DNA of 64,000 nt from Mixophyes australis (GCA_036250195.1 JAVHZZ010000003.1:342965875-343029874), one strand, 5' to 3'; shown: positions 11,965-24,498, counted from the stretch's first letter. A program made the numbers and translations. Notes: generated by a model from the sequence alone, not told the origin.

Positions 11965-12460
11965 TATTCAGCTATGTCACCTTTGAGCATTGCTAATGAA
12001 TAACCTAACCCTCAGACCTCAGAGTCTGCTTTTAGGAGCTAGTATAACTATAAGAAAACTGTTTCCCTTCTTCCATTTTTTATACTTAAACTGGTGCTGA
12101 GCATGACTGTGATACTACAGGACTTTCTGGTGCTATCTTTATCAATATCATGTTTTACTTTAAAGGACATGTCTACCTTTAATTACAAATGCTCACCATG
12201 TGCAGCAAATAGAAAGGCCCCAGTTTGGGAAGTGAAGATCCGCACTCAAAATCATTATCAGCTCATTTATTTCTCATAGGGCACGTATTGAAACTTTTGC
12301 ACATATTGAAAGTTTTGTTTTCACCATTGAGAACCATTTATTTCAATTTTCGTCACTCAAAATCATGCTTGTTATCCCTGCAGAACACATAGCAAGCCAC
12401 CTATTGTAGCTTCCTGATCGGACTTACCCATAAAGGAACAAGAGCAGTGGCACAAACTGG
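11965..12460. other. intergenic, no feature seen
   Basis: No recognisable coding, RNA or transposon feature. The 61-codon frame at 12094-12279 has no family resemblance. Confidence 0.4.
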
Positions 12461-12797
12461 CTCTAGACTTTGGGTAAAGAGGGGAGTCCCGTGGCTCTAA
12501 AGTTCATGTAAAGAGGGGAGTCCTTTGGCTCTAAACTTCGGGTGAAGAGGGGAGTCCCTTGGCTCTAGAGTTTGGGTAAAGAGGGGAGTCCCTTTGCTCT
12601 GTACATCGGGTAAAGAGGGGAATCTCTTGGCTCTAGACTTTGGGTAAAGAGGGGAGTCCCTTGGCTCTAGACTTTGGGTAAAGAGGGAAGTCCCTTGGCT
12701 CTAGACTTCAGGTTAAGAGGGGATTCCATTGACTCTAGACTTCTGCTAAAGAGGGAGTCCCTTGACTCTAGACTTTGGGTAAAGAGGAGAGCCCCAT
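12461..12797. repeat. 34-bp minisatellite, about 10 units
   Basis: The unit is CTCTAGACTTTGGGTAAAGA followed by GGGGAGTCCCTTGG. About ten copies occur head to tail with scattered substitutions and a few one-base deletions. Later units diverge (TTCTGC, TTCAGGTT variants) and the array fades out at GAGCCCCATTC. The units carry no sustained open frame. Confidence 0.9.
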
Positions 12798-15128
12798 TCT
12801 GGGAACCACCTATATTTGCTATACCATGGGAGTATATTTAATTAATGAAAGTTCCAAAAAAGGCGGATTTGTCCCTTAGATATTTTTTTTTACCTTTAAT
12901 GTAGTTAATGTAGATGTTTTCATTTTACAGATGTATTATATTATTATTATATGAATGACAGCATTTTGTAGCCATAATTCTTCCTTTCTCCATTGCTCAG
13001 GCTATGACAATTTTAACTGGTCTAACATATCACTTTTATAAGGTATTCTGCTACATAAAGCCCATTTAACAGTACTCCTTATCACAGGTGATATATGGTT
13101 TAGCACATGTGGCGTCCCAGGCTGCTGCACGCAGTTTTTAAGTGTTTATTTCATTAGTGTCAAAGAAATATACATCATCACTTTGCTTCTGTATCGTTAT
13201 TACGGACAGTTTTTAAATCCATTTGAACTTGTGGTGCTTTTTTTGGGCCAGGTATTCTTTAACTTTTCCATTTGGTCATTACATCGTAAAGCTACAAAAT
13301 ACTGTGATTATTTTGTTCTATTGAGACCTGTATTACAGGTCTATGTCACTATTCCTTTGATTTAAACCAGTCTTTAAAAGCAAAAGCAGAGTTTTTGTTC
13401 CTGTATTTTGTTTTTCACTCCCTTCCACTCTCCATTATTTATTTAGCATTATAAAAAGACCTGAAGTACAGCATCTGTAAAGATATTGTATACTCTGCAT
13501 ACATTGATCAGCTCCAGAGAGGTTTGGAAGAGTTGGTGGTGTTCTTAAACTTTATCAGTATTCTCGTGAAATACGACAAAATGTTTCCGTCATTTCTGTA
13601 TGTTCCTGATATGGAGAAGGACTGTCCTGTTGGCCCTATGGGGCTCTGTCTCTCCTCCTTATCTCAGAACCCACATAGTTCATACTGGCTGAAATCATTT
13701 ATTTAATGTGATCCAGAAGAGAAATGCACTGACGTTGCCCAACCGAGCCATAGGTCACTGCATCTTAATTAAATTGGTTGCGGGGCATCATACAGAGTAA
13801 TAAACAACTCTAAGTTTTAATCAATGTAATAAAACATATAAGATTTATACTAATGTTCATTAAAGTTAACATTGAGACTGGTACGTGAAAGGCAAAACAA
13901 TATGTTGCATTATTTGTAAAGCTAGTAAATTGTATTTTTATTAGTAAATAAAAATAATGCAGGTAATATTATAGTGAAAGGTTTACGGCACTTGGCACAG
14001 GTTATTCCTTCTTATTTAAAGAGCTTTAAAAGAAACAAAAAAAAAAATATAAATTGTTCTATAAATTGTTACAAAATATTACAGCACCATTTACACAACA
14101 AAACCGATTAACTAACAAATTAATTACTGTTAAACTGTATCCAACGGAATAAAATATAATTTTTTGGCAGTGCACAGGAAGCTTTGCCAGGACTTGGCAT
14201 GAAAACTAAGATTTTATCTAATTCCATCTGATCTAAGCAGATGCTGGTCTCAGGGCATTTTAGGATGCCATTCCAGGCCAATGGACGTACATAAATACAC
14301 AAGTCTCTGATACCCTCTAAATTGTATTTAGTGACTGCTCTCATTTACATGGAAGCTTGTTCTATATAGCCGACTCTCAACTGCATGATTTAACCCTCAC
14401 TTTGAAGAGCTTGTCTGAGCGTCCTTGGTACACAGTAAAAATCCTTGGTCACATATCAACATTTATCGTGATTGGCTGGGGAACTAGACGGGGTGGGGAA
14501 ACACCTGGCCAAATAGGTGTCCCAGAGTAGGGTGTGAACCAATCACATGATACATCCAATCCTAGGACACCCAGTTGAACCAGGAACGCCCCATCCCCAG
14601 ACCATCTTCCAGAAATATTAAAATGCAGCTTGAGGATTCCATCCCATATAAATATCTCAGGGATTACTGTTGACCTTGGAACCTAGATATTAATAAATGT
14701 TATTATTTTCACACTGGATATATAAGTTTAATATGTGTACCACAGATATCTGTTTTTTTGCAGATTTTTACCTTTCATTTTTGACCTATTCATTTACAGA
14801 ATATTGAGTCAGGTGCCTGAGGATTCTGAAAAGGCACATAAATAGTGATATTTACAGAGTACATTATGCTTAGTGTAATGTCTGACCACTGTATTTCACT
14901 GCAGTTGCTCCACATGCTAATTAAAAAAAAAGTTGTCTTGGCTCAGACGGTTTGGCTAGACATGGCACGAGCCCAATCACACACAGTCTTCTCACTGTCA
15001 GAATGTCCCTTTCATATTACCTGTGGGTCAATTGCTTTGAAATCAGCATGGACGGTGAAAAAATTCTTTAAGGGAAGTCTTCCAAATAGTTTCAAAAAGG
15101 GAATCATATTCCTATCTATTGCATCTTA

Positions 15129-15129
<1 letters not shown>
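12798..15129. other. intergenic, no gene seen
   Basis: AT-rich unique sequence. The stretch at about 14460-14700 has CCAAT-like motifs, a CATATAAATA motif and a late AATAAATG, so it could be an LTR relic, but no flanking duplication is visible. Frames of 60-94 codons, including 14845-15129 plus, have no recognisable domain. Confidence 0.4.

Positions 15130-15181
<52 letters not shown>
15130..15181. repeat. (TA)n microsatellite
   Basis: About 25 uninterrupted AT dinucleotides. Confidence 0.97.
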
Positions 15182-15182
<1 letters not shown>

Positions 15183-16576
15183 CGTTTATTTTTGGGGTCT
15201 GTGAATTGTGTTTCTTTTTTTTTACATCTAAAATTCTATGTTGGCTGGGTAATATTAAATGCCAGAAATATTCCAGGAGAAAGAAACGCCCATTTGTTCT
15301 AATGAATAGAATGATGTTCTCGCTCCCAGGATACTTGAGTTTTTAACCACAATGGAGGAGATTTATGTAACTTATTCCAAACAATAACTGTATCACACCC
15401 ATTGTTTAGTACAGTTTAGAAAATAAAATGTGATTTTAGGTCCCTACGGGTTACAGCACCATTTTTTGCACAGTTAGCTTTGCACCTCTTTTGTAGTCCC
15501 CTTTGCTGCCGTAGTCTACACGGGTTATATCGGTGACTCAAAATGCTAAGGTGCCCAATGGACAAGAAGAAAACAAATCAAGCTATAACTACAATTTTAT
15601 AGCTACCATACCATTAAAATGAGCGTGTGGCACTGGTTTAGGAGTTAACCCCATTCTCAATACAAGGTGTTAGCACCAAAAACATTCACAACATGCTTAT
15701 TCTAATGATGTCTATTAAACTATATTTTTAATCTATTATTTTGTCCAAGTCCATTGTGCTTGTCAGAGATTTTCGGAGGACTTATCAATGTAACCAGCAG
15801 ATTTTACAAGCTTATTCTATGCCAGGTCCACTTGAGCTGAGCTAATTGCTCACTTTCAGCTAATCTACAATTTATAATTTCTCTTTAAACTATAAGGATA
15901 CCCTTGCATTATTTTGCCGTCGTTTAGAAATTCATTAGGATATCTCAAATAGATTTGTTAAGAAATACTTAGTGAAGCAGCCAGACTAACATACATACTT
16001 CTAATATCGCGGAATGATGTGCTATAAATGTAATGGTTGATCACCTCTCAATTCACATGCTTCATTAGTCACCAAACCCCACAGACGTGTTGCATGCAGG
16101 AATCCAAATGGTTTTCAGCTAGCAACTGCAGTGTAATTATGAGGTAATCAAAATGAAATTTGACAATTTTGAAGTCAAATTGAAAATCACTAATTATATT
16201 GCTTTTATGAAAGCATATATTAAAAGGAGAGGAATGTATGCAAATCAGACCCACAAGACAGAGGCAAAACGCGTTGCTGAATAGATTTTTTTTTCCCTTT
16301 GGAAATGACAACGTGGGTATTTAAGATGATGTCTTTGAACTTGACATAGCATGATTCATGAACAATATATTCTAAAAAAAAAATATTCAGTAAATAGTCA
16401 AACCAATAGATTTCCATGTTATGTAATATTAAACTGAGTTGCAGTTAAGCGAAAAAGGAAAGCCTACAGAGAAAAGATATAAATTACACACTTATGCAGA
16501 GCAGGAGAGTAAAATGAGCTAATTACTATTTTATCTGACAAGATAATAAACCTGTTTTTAGCCATCACAGATGGCA
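15182..16576. other. intergenic, no feature seen
   Basis: Unique AT-rich DNA. Overlapping minus-strand frames at 16069-16417 occupy different registers and have no recognisable domain. Confidence 0.45.
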
Positions 16577-16583
16577 ATATATG

Positions 16584-16641
<58 letters not shown>
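16577..16641. repeat. (TA)n microsatellite
   Basis: ATATATGTATGTAT leads into about 26 uninterrupted AT dinucleotides. Confidence 0.95.
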
Positions 16642-16645
<4 letters not shown>

Positions 16646-16927
16646 TAATAAATATAAATTGTGCATAATTTATATTTATTTTGTATTTTGGCTGTTATCA
16701 CATTCCTCGTTGTCCCTCAGTCACTAATCTCTATGCTGTAGGGTCTGTTCTGTTGTCTGCGGCAGAAGTAAAATGACGTCCTTCACTGCTCTTATACGAA
16801 CTGCCAAACACATTTTTATGTGATTTGTATGCACTATGAGCTTAATACCACTAATTTGGACATTTGCACCAAGAAAATTAATTTTCTTCTCTTTTATTTT
16901 GCTGTCCCCTTAAACAATGCTGCCTAA

Positions 16928-17551
16928 ACTTGGATACACACTACAGGATTTTGGTCCAATAATGGACAAATCAGCCGACATCCGACCATTTGGTCAAATA
17001 TCGTGTGAGTGTGTATAGTGACACAATGATGCAAAGTCGTCCCAAAGTGCCAATCATCGTTGCATTTGGTTGGTCGTACCGTTCACTTTTTTCCGATCAA
17101 TCACCTAACGATCATGCAGTGTGTATGCACTCATGCTGATGATCTCCATTGAGTTTACAGAGTCGGGCTCTTTTCAGCCGATGTTAGCACTGAATGTCAG
17201 AGAGAATAAATGTAGAGAGTGCTGTAGAAGGAATAATTAATTTGTTCGCTCTGAGACAGAATATTTAGTTTCAGAGTCACAGAAGCTAAAGAAATTTGTT
17301 AGGACATGTGTATAGCTATAACAAGGCGGTTTTAATCAGTGTGACAATGTGACAGTAGTGAATGAATGAATATTGTGCTGTCATTCTCCGGACTAGAGGA
17401 CCAGACAAAGGACCAAATCAAGAGCACAGATCTGAAAGTAAATTGTGTCAGTGTGTATGCATAAATCGTCAGACTGATCGGACCTTCAGTTATAGGTATA
17501 ATCGTTTGAGATAACACCTCGGTTGGAAAAATTCTTCAGTGTGTACCCACT
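16928..17551. mobile_element. TIR element of about 620 bp, TTAA-like target
   Basis: The left end reads ACTTGGATACACACTACAGG and the right end, reverse-complemented, reads AGTGGGTACACACTGAAGAA. The match continues into GATTTT/AATTTT, giving imperfect inverted repeats of about 25 bp. The right flank contains TTAA (17551-17554) and the left flank CTAA/TAAA. A TTAA target would suggest a piggyBac- or Kolobok-type non-autonomous element, but the left copy is degenerate. The interior holds no transposase. Confidence 0.55.
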
Positions 17552-17836
17552 TAAGACAGCTACCCTGGTTGCCTCATTACAATCACACCCCTGCCTGTGC
17601 TGAAAAACAATAGCTAGCTGTAATACTGATAATTAGTCATTAGTGTTGCCTGTATCCACTACAGTGGGAGCATGAATAAGTGATTTAGTAGTTCAAGAGG
17701 TGTCACTTAAGTCACTGATTGCTTGTGAATTGATCAGTTGCCATCTGATGAATATTGGTTCGGCCCATAAAAGGGCTGCACCCATTACACGTGTGTGACA
17801 GATTCACCTGCTCAAAGGATTCAACAATTCTCAAGA

Positions 17837-18052
17837 CAGTGGCGGATCCATGGGGGGGAGGGGCAATCTCCACCCCCAGGCGGACGAGCCTACATTTAAA
17901 TTGTGTACGAGATGCCGATCAAAACGGGAAGGGGGCATGGCCAATCACAGGCAGGGCGGGGCCAAGTGGAACTACCCAATCAGAATGGAGGGGGGGCCTG
18001 CCTATGCTAAATCGCCCCTCCACCCTAAAAATAAAGTCTAGGTCCGCCCCTG
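17837..18052. mobile_element. hAT-type MITE, 216 bp
   Basis: Starts CAGTGGCGGATCCATGG and ends with the complement of CAGGGGCGGACCTAGAC, a typical hAT terminus. The flanking 8-bp segments TCTCAAGA (17829-17836) and GTTCAAGA (18053-18060) agree at 6 of 8 positions. The GC-rich interior accounts for the 111- and 63-codon frames that overlap it. It is non-autonomous. Confidence 0.8.
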
Positions 18053-18107
18053 GTTCAAGAGGATACTATTTTACAAAGTTGCAATGCTGATGTATGATAC
18101 CTTAGGG

Positions 18108-18294
18108 CAGTGGTTCCCAAACTGTGTGCCTAGGCTCCATGGAGTGCCTCGGTGATCTCACAGGGGTGCCCCGGCCAGGGCCAGTGGTAAGTAAGGCGGG
18201 GGAATACTTGGTAATTATTTTGGCTTAGGGGTGCCTTGAAAAAATTATGGAGACCCTAAGGGTGCCTTGAGCCAAAAAAGTTTGGAATCCACTG
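18108..18294. mobile_element. hAT-type MITE, 187 bp
   Basis: Starts CAGTGGTTCCCAAACTGTG and ends with the complement of CAGTGGATTCCAAACTT, termini of the Charlie/hAT sort. Flanking 8-bp repeats CCTTAGGG (18100-18107) and CCTTAGGA (18295-18302) match at 7 of 8 positions. It lies only 47 bp from the end of the previous hAT element's target repeat. No coding capacity. Confidence 0.85.
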
Positions 18295-18302
18295 CCTTAG
18301 GA

Positions 18303-18740
18303 GTAAAACTAAAGAGTAAGAACTTATAATTAAAAAGCAAAAATGCGTTGCCTGTCATAGGTAACACAATGGTTTAGTCCCTTAGGGTTTTATGGTCATG
18401 CCCCCCACACCTCAGAGCTCACATCCCCCTCCACTTCTTCTCACATCTGAGCGTCACTTATGCTGTGAGACAATTCGTCTTCTCCTCCTGGACATCATCA
18501 TTTCACATCATTCCCTATCTGCCTGATTCCGTGAGCCGTGACTGAGCATCACAAGTCATTCATATATGACCCACATGTGGGACACAGAATATGTCTGGCA
18601 GCCGCTTCCCAGCTTCTTCTGACCCCCCCACCCTACGTTTCGTTTTTGTCCCCATGCTGGTCTATCTATCTCTTTCCTTTGGCTCCCAAAAATAAATAAA
18701 TAAAAAATGTTTCAATATAGAATACCCACAACAAAGAAGG
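18303..18740. other. intergenic, no feature seen
   Basis: Contains a pyrimidine-rich, C-rich segment (about 18400-18680) but no recognisable gene, repeat pair or terminal inverted repeat. Confidence 0.4.
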
Positions 18741-19002
18741 GGAAGCATTGCGGCACAGTGGTTAGCATTGCTGTCTCACAGCACTGGTGTTATGACTTCA
18801 TTCTACCCATGGCCCTATCTGTATGGAGTTTGTATTTTCTCCCCATGTATGTGCAGACTTTCTCCCACAGTGCACAGACATATGGATAGGCAAAATTAAC
18901 CCTAGTTAGAAGTCTATGTGGTAGGGAATATAGATTGTATATTCTCTGTAAAGGTTTGTGTAATATGTATGTGCTATTTATATAACTGTTAATAAATAAT
19001 GC
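18741..19002 (+). mobile_element. tRNA-derived SINE, copy 2 (plus orientation), diverged
   Basis: Begins near CGGCACAGTGGTTAGCATTG (A-box-like) and CTCACAGCACTGG, then TGTATGGAGTTTGTATTTTC, and ends in TATTTATATAACTGTTAATAAATA. The conserved core is badly eroded, with a deletion around the TCCTCCGG segment. It is older than the copies at 28.2 and 52.3 kb. Confidence 0.75.
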
Positions 19003-20376
19003 TTTATTCCCACCCATTCCTCTCACTGCCCCTATGTATGGTTGACTATAGCCATAGACATGAAATACAATCAGAACAGAAATATAATTTTCCAAACTGT
19101 GTTCTTCTGATCAAAAAGAGAGATTATTCTGTTGGATGTTTAAGAATATTAGAACATAAGAAAATATGTTACATTATCCTTAGCTACCAGTTACATATTT
19201 GCTTTCATATTTTGAATTGCACTAGACAAATGACAGATCTGTCTGGCTGCTTTGATTTATAGCACCTTTTGTATGTGCACCAGTTTTCATTACTGCCCCG
19301 TTGTATTCTGGATATCTCATCTGAACTAAACTCACGCTCCCAGTATTATTTTTCACATTCTCAGATTCATATCTTGCTATCAGTAAATGTAACAGCTGTT
19401 TAGATGTATTTGCCCACAAGCAATCATTTGGATGCCAGGAACACATGTGAATATCAGAACAGGTGTAGCTCACTGAAACTGAGCAATGTTACCTGCAGAA
19501 CCCAGGCATTCCGTGTACATATCAGCAAAATGTAGGTGTCTCACAAGGACAAAATATGGTGCTGATTCTGTCCACAGCACGTCTCCCTGCAATACACAGA
19601 AGAGTTTGAGGAGCCCTGTCATTAATTGGTTGAGTTGCAATTTTGGATTCAAGTCACTGGACCCAGATGCTTAGATTGAGGAAACAATTTTCAATCTGCA
19701 GCAGCTGGCGTACTGACATGCTCCTCAGGCTGTTGCGTTGATATTTTGGATCTCTCGTTGGGTCTGGTCACATGGGGCTGCTGTGCAGACATCGGACTTA
19801 TGCTTCTTTTCCCCAGGTTTATTTCAAGGCACCGTTTCAATTGACTTCTTTGTCAGTGTAGAAGAAGAGTTCATCGGTACTAATTTGATGCACGTAGTAA
19901 AAGCTTATACTAGTGTCTGAAAAATGCCTCCCACTGTGTCAGCCTTAAAGCACATTTCCAGGAGACAATTGATGATGTAATGACAGCTAGGGGCTGTATA
20001 AATTGCCTTGGAGTTTATTATGCACAGTGACTTAAATTGTCTTAAAAAAACAAAAGCATGCTATTTCAGTGTAGTCCATACAAAGGCTACATAGGTTTAA
20101 TACGTATAATGTTCAGTAGAATTTATATATCGATACAGGACCTCGTGTAGAGCTGGAGACAACTTCCGTCTAAAACGCAGGCTGGTATTGCATTGAAAAA
20201 TATAAAGACACATCTTACACGGGTATGTTGAGCTTGGCACATCTAATCTGATCGCCATCACTATCAGTAACTTACACTGGTGATCAAGCACCCGAAAGTT
20301 TCACCTCTCTTGGCAGAGCATATGCATCCAAGTCTCAGTCTACATAAGTCACATTTGCTCCAACATTACCTTACAT
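19003..20376. other. intergenic, repeat-poor
   Basis: No transposon is recognised. The part at about 19470-19760 has mixed composition and open frames on both strands (60-62 codons), none with a recognisable domain or clear splice sites. It could be conserved non-coding DNA, but nothing here proves it. Confidence 0.35.
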
Positions 20377-20770
20377 CATCATCATCATCATCATTTATGT
20401 ATGTACCGTCAGCAAATTCCACTTCACAATTAGAGACAAACACAGTAATAAACAAACTGGATAAAACAGGCAAAGAGGTAAGAAGGCCCTACTCGCAAGC
20501 TTATGGGACAATGGGAGTTGGATACATGAGGTTAAGTCTACATATTGCATTTTGGTCCAGCCAGATTGCAAAGGTAAAAAACAAAAAGAAAAAAGAAACA
20601 AAAACAAAAGGCATTAGAAAGCTTTATGATCCAGTCACCCAGCAATGTTTGTCAGAGGGTTGTTGTTTTGTGTGAATTGTGTAAAGGGTGGTAATAGGGT
20701 AATCTAGTGAGGTTAAGAGGGTGGTTGAGGAATATTATAAGCTTGCCTGAAGAGGTAAGCGTCATTAATG
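20377..20770 (+). repeat. dispersed repeat with (CAT)n head
   Basis: A (CATCAT)n run leads into ATTTATGTATGTACCGTCAG and a segment carrying GTAAGAAGGCCCTACTCGCA, and later TTATAAGCTTGCCTGAAGAG. The head matches the SINE-tail-like modules at 26407 and 60388. I recall this arrangement as common in frog intergenic DNA, but borders and class are not certain. The 131-codon frame across it is a by-product. Confidence 0.5.
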
Positions 20771-20803
20771 GAAGAGAAAGATTAGGAATGGCAGTGCTCT
20801 TGG

Positions 20804-21858
20804 CAGTCTCCAGTGACATTGTACTGTGACATAGCTCACACGGAAAAAGAAGAGGTGGCAGTTTTCAGTGCAGAAAGACACATTATAGCACTGGCAGTGT
20901 TATTAAAAGTCTCCAATGACATTGTACTGTGCCATAGCTCACCCAGAAACAGGAGAAGTGGCAGTTTCAGTGCTAAAAGACAGATTATAGGGCTGGCAGT
21001 GTTATTGACAGTCTCCAGTGGCATTGCACTGTGCCATAGCTCACCCAGAAACAAGAGACGTGGCAGTTTTCAGTGCTGAAGACACATTATAGGACTGACA
21101 GTGTAATTAAAAGTCTCCAGTGAAAATCTACTGTGCCATAGCTCACCCAGAAACAGGAGAGGTGGCAGTGTTCAGTGCTGAAAGCAAAATTGTAATAGTA
21201 GGGCTGGCAGTGTTTTTAAAAGTCTCCAGAGACATTGTACTGTGCCATAGTTCACCCAAAAACAGGAGAAGTGGCAGTTTCAGTGCTAAAAGACAGATTA
21301 TAGGGCTGGCAGTGTTATTGACAGTCTCCAGTGGCATTGCACTGTGCCATAGCTCACCCAGAAACAAGAGACGTGGCAGTTTTCAGTGCAGAAAGACACA
21401 TTATAGGGCTGGCAGTGTTATTAAAAGTCTCCAATGACCTTGTACTGTGACATAGCTCACCCAGAAACAGGAGAAGTGGCAGTTTTTGGTGCAGAAAGAC
21501 ACATTATAGGGCTGGCAGTGCAAATAAAAGTCTCCAGTGACATTGCACTATGCCATAACTCACCCAGAAACAGGAGAGGTGGCAGTTTTCAGTGCAGAAA
21601 GACACAATATAGGGCTGGCAGTGTTATTAAAAGTCTCCAATGACATTGTACTGTGACATAGCTCACCCAGAAACAGGAGACGTGGCAGTTTTCAGTGCAG
21701 AAAGACACATTATAGGGCTGGCAGTGCAAATAAAAGTCTCCAGTGACATTGCACTGTGCCATAACTCACCCAGAAACAGAAGAGGTGGCAGTTTTCAGTG
21801 CTAGAACCGAAATTATAATAAAAGAGCTAGCAGTGTTATTAAAAGTCTACAGTCACAT
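20804..21858 (+). repeat. tandem array, ten units of 102-109 bp
   Basis: AGTCTCC phase marks fall at 20804, 20908, 21010, 21112, 21221, 21323, 21425, 21529, 21632, 21735 and (as AGTCTAC) 21844, so spacing is 104, 102, 102, 109, 102, 102, 104, 103, 103 and 109 bp. Each unit carries TAGCTCACCCAGAAACA, a GTGGCAGTTTTCAGTGC block and GGGCTGGCAGTGTTATTA. The eleventh, partial unit runs straight into the hAT transposase region. Because several periods are multiples of three, long frames persist on both strands; these are artefacts of the period. Confidence 0.93.
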
Positions 21859-24420
21859 TTGTACTGTGTCATCAAAGTGGATTCACATCAGTCCACAGAA
21901 GACAAGGAGCACCAAGCAGCTGCTGGCACCAGTCTTTCTGATAGTAATCCATCTGCGTCATCCGCTAAAGCCTATGTTAAAGTGCATAGTGTTTTTAAGT
22001 CAGAGAAAAAAATATATAAAAAAGCACCTTTTACCTTGGTAAAGAAAAAAACACCTGTAATCCAGGCAAAGTTAAGTGCTGAAAAAAATAAAATTGCCAA
22101 CATGCCATTATACACACGCAGTGGCAAGGAAATATTCAAGCCTTCGCCTTTCTCTATGAGTGCTAGTTCTGTAACTGTCAGTGAGCCATCTTCTTGTAAG
22201 GTCAGTCATTACGATACAAGACCTTGTCATTCTGAGTCAAAAAGTGGTGCCCAAATACTTTTACGTGTAAAAGCTGAGTTGGAAGAAAACAGTAAGGCAT
22301 TAGAAGAAACAGTATGTTCAGATTCAGAAATGACACAAATCTCTGAGGATAGTTTATCCACGAGTGCTACGTGTAAGCCTGACCTTTCTGATACTATACT
22401 CATAATGAAGTCTCCTTTCAGCATTTCTGCAGATGTGTGGATGAGCAGCCCAAGTGTAGCCATGATGCACAAATTGAGGATGCCACTTTGGAATTGCAAC
22501 AGGATGATGGGGATATTTGTGTAACTGATGACAGCGCTAATGAGGATGTTGATGAGGATGATGTTTGTGTCCTGCCCCAGTGGAAGCAGTTCTTGCAAAT
22601 GATAAGAAGAAGTCTTTTGTCATGCCTAAGCATAAGACCAAAAAATCCACCTCTTATGTGTGGAATAATTTTTACCCAAATCCTGACAACAGTTGTCTAG
22701 CCATTTGTAGTGTTTGTAAAGCCACAATCAGTAGAGGTAGGGACTTTAACCATCTGGGAACCTCATCCATGTTATGCCATTTGAAGCGAGTTCATGGCAA
22801 CCTGTTGGGAAAATCTCAAACTTATGCTAAAAAATAGCAACAAGCAGTCCAGCATCAGCTTGCTCCCTTCTCTCACCTAGATCCCGACACCTGCAATCTA
22901 TACCTACAACACCGCCCTCATTAATATCCTCTGTAGAGATTGGAGTTAGTCCTGCATCCAAGTTGCTAAGGCTAGATGACTCCTCCACTATCCATGATTC
23001 CTCTGAAGAATTATTGAGCATCAGTCCCGTTGCTGCTGCTGCTGGGGGTGGATCTTCAACCCAGAAGCAGACCAAGAAGAAGACTACTAGTAGTTTACAA
23101 CAATTGACTGTTAAACAATCCTTTGCAAGAGGAGCAGTTATGAAGCTGTCACCCAGTCGCAAAGCGGATCCGACAATGCTAGCATTAGATCTGCATCCAA
23201 TATCCACTATTTATGCAGCTGGTTTTAGACAGTCAATTGAGGTCTTGTGTCCCTGTTACCAAATTCCATCACGATACCATTTTACAAGAAAAGCTATTCC
23301 TCACCTGTGCAAAAAGGTTCGTAAAAATGTAATAATTGGGCTGCAAAATGCCATTCTACCCACTGAACACTTAACCACAGATATGTGGACAAGCTGAACT
23401 GGGCAAACTAAAGATTATATGACTGTGACAGCCCACTGGGCTGGTGATTCACCTTCACCAACAGTAACAGCAGCAGCATGTACCCAACTATGTAACATTT
23501 TTCAGAGGCGGGCAACTCTGTGTATCACTGGCTTCACTAAGAGGCATACAGCTGACAATCTGTTGCAAAAGAAAAGAGATGTCATTGCAACATGGCTAAT
23601 CCCGCTTGGACTCTCCTCAGGATATGTCATTTCTGATAACGCCACCAATATTGTGAGAGCATTACAGTTGGGTGAATTCCATCACATTCCCTGTTTTGCT
23701 CACACAATCAACCATTGATGGTGCAGAGCTTTTTGAAAAATGATAGGGTTGTGCAGGAGATGCTGTCTGTGGCCCGTAAAATATCTGGACATTTCCGCCA
23801 TTCTGCAGCAGCATGTAGGAGATTTCAGCAGCTACAAGAGAAATTTAATTTGCCCTGCCACCAACTGAAGCAAGAGGTGGTAACAAGGTGGAATTCCACC
23901 CTGTATATGCTTCTGCGGATGGAGTAACAGCAAAAAGTCATCCATGCTTACTCCACAAGCCATGACATTGGGAAAGGAGGGGGAATGTATTTTACTCAAG
24001 CGCAGTGGAGAATACTTTTGTGTTGTGTAAGGTGCTGAACCCATTTGAAGTAGTCACCTATGAAGTGAGTTCAGACACTGCTAGTTTGAGCCAAGTGATT
24101 CCCTTAATTAGATTTTGTAAAAGCAGCTTGAGAAACTGAAGGAGGAGATAAAACAAAGCCATTCCGCTATGTATGTCGGACTTGTAGATCAAGTACTTTA
24201 TTCACTTTGCCAGGATCCAAGTGTTATCAAAATTGGATCACTACATTTTGGCAACTGTGCTTGATCCTAGTTTTAAGAGCGATGACTTCTCTTTGTTTCC
24301 AACTGACCCAGATCTCAAGAGATGCAAGGAGGTATTGCAGTCTTTGTCCGAAAGTGGATGAAAATAATGTTTTGCCCTCTGAGGTGGTCAAAATTGACTG
24401 GAAATGACTGAAAATGAGTG
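21859..24420 (+). pseudogene. degenerate hAT transposase, ZBED/Ac type
   Basis: Decayed transposase of the hAT superfamily, an enzyme that would cut and rejoin element ends in the nucleus. A Ser-rich N-terminal part (21859-22524) and an acidic part (22437-22600, DEDD-rich) precede a BED-type zinc finger at about 22620-22810. The finger shows STSYVWNNFYPNP, CSVC, LGTSSMLCHLKRVH and a Cys2-His2-like spacing. The catalytic region follows: TTDMWTS with the first Asp, broken by a TGA at 23395-23397; MTVTAHW; ISDNATNIV with the second Asp; and CFAHTINH. Then comes QEVVTRWNSTLYML in another frame (23715-23927). Sense moves through frames 1, 3, 2, 1 and 3, so there are several frameshifts plus stops. 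The C-terminal hAT dimerisation region with the catalytic Glu is not found; coding similarity ends near 24407. It cannot make transposase. Confidence 0.85.
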
Positions 24421-24498
24421 TTATTGAGGTTAATAATAATGTAGGAACAAAAAAAGAGCAACATTATGTGATTTTAGCATATTTTAGCAATTTTTCCA

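Noticed and set aside
14460..14700. Possible second LTR with CCAAT, TATA-like and AATAAA-like motifs
   Set aside because: No terminal TG/CA pair with a flanking duplication and no matching copy in the window.
15119..15346. Open frame with poly(Ile-Tyr) stretch, also at 11702 and 55061
   Set aside because: Translation of (TA)n microsatellites.
20813..21643. Long overlapping open frames on both strands with repeated CHSSPRN-like peptide
   Set aside because: They follow from a tandem array whose period is often a multiple of three (102 bp). The frames break where units are 103, 104 or 109 bp and show no known domain.
20804..21858. CRISPR-like regularly spaced repeats
   Set aside because: Whole units of about 104 bp are repeated with no unique spacers, and the window is vertebrate-like. 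It is a tandem array.
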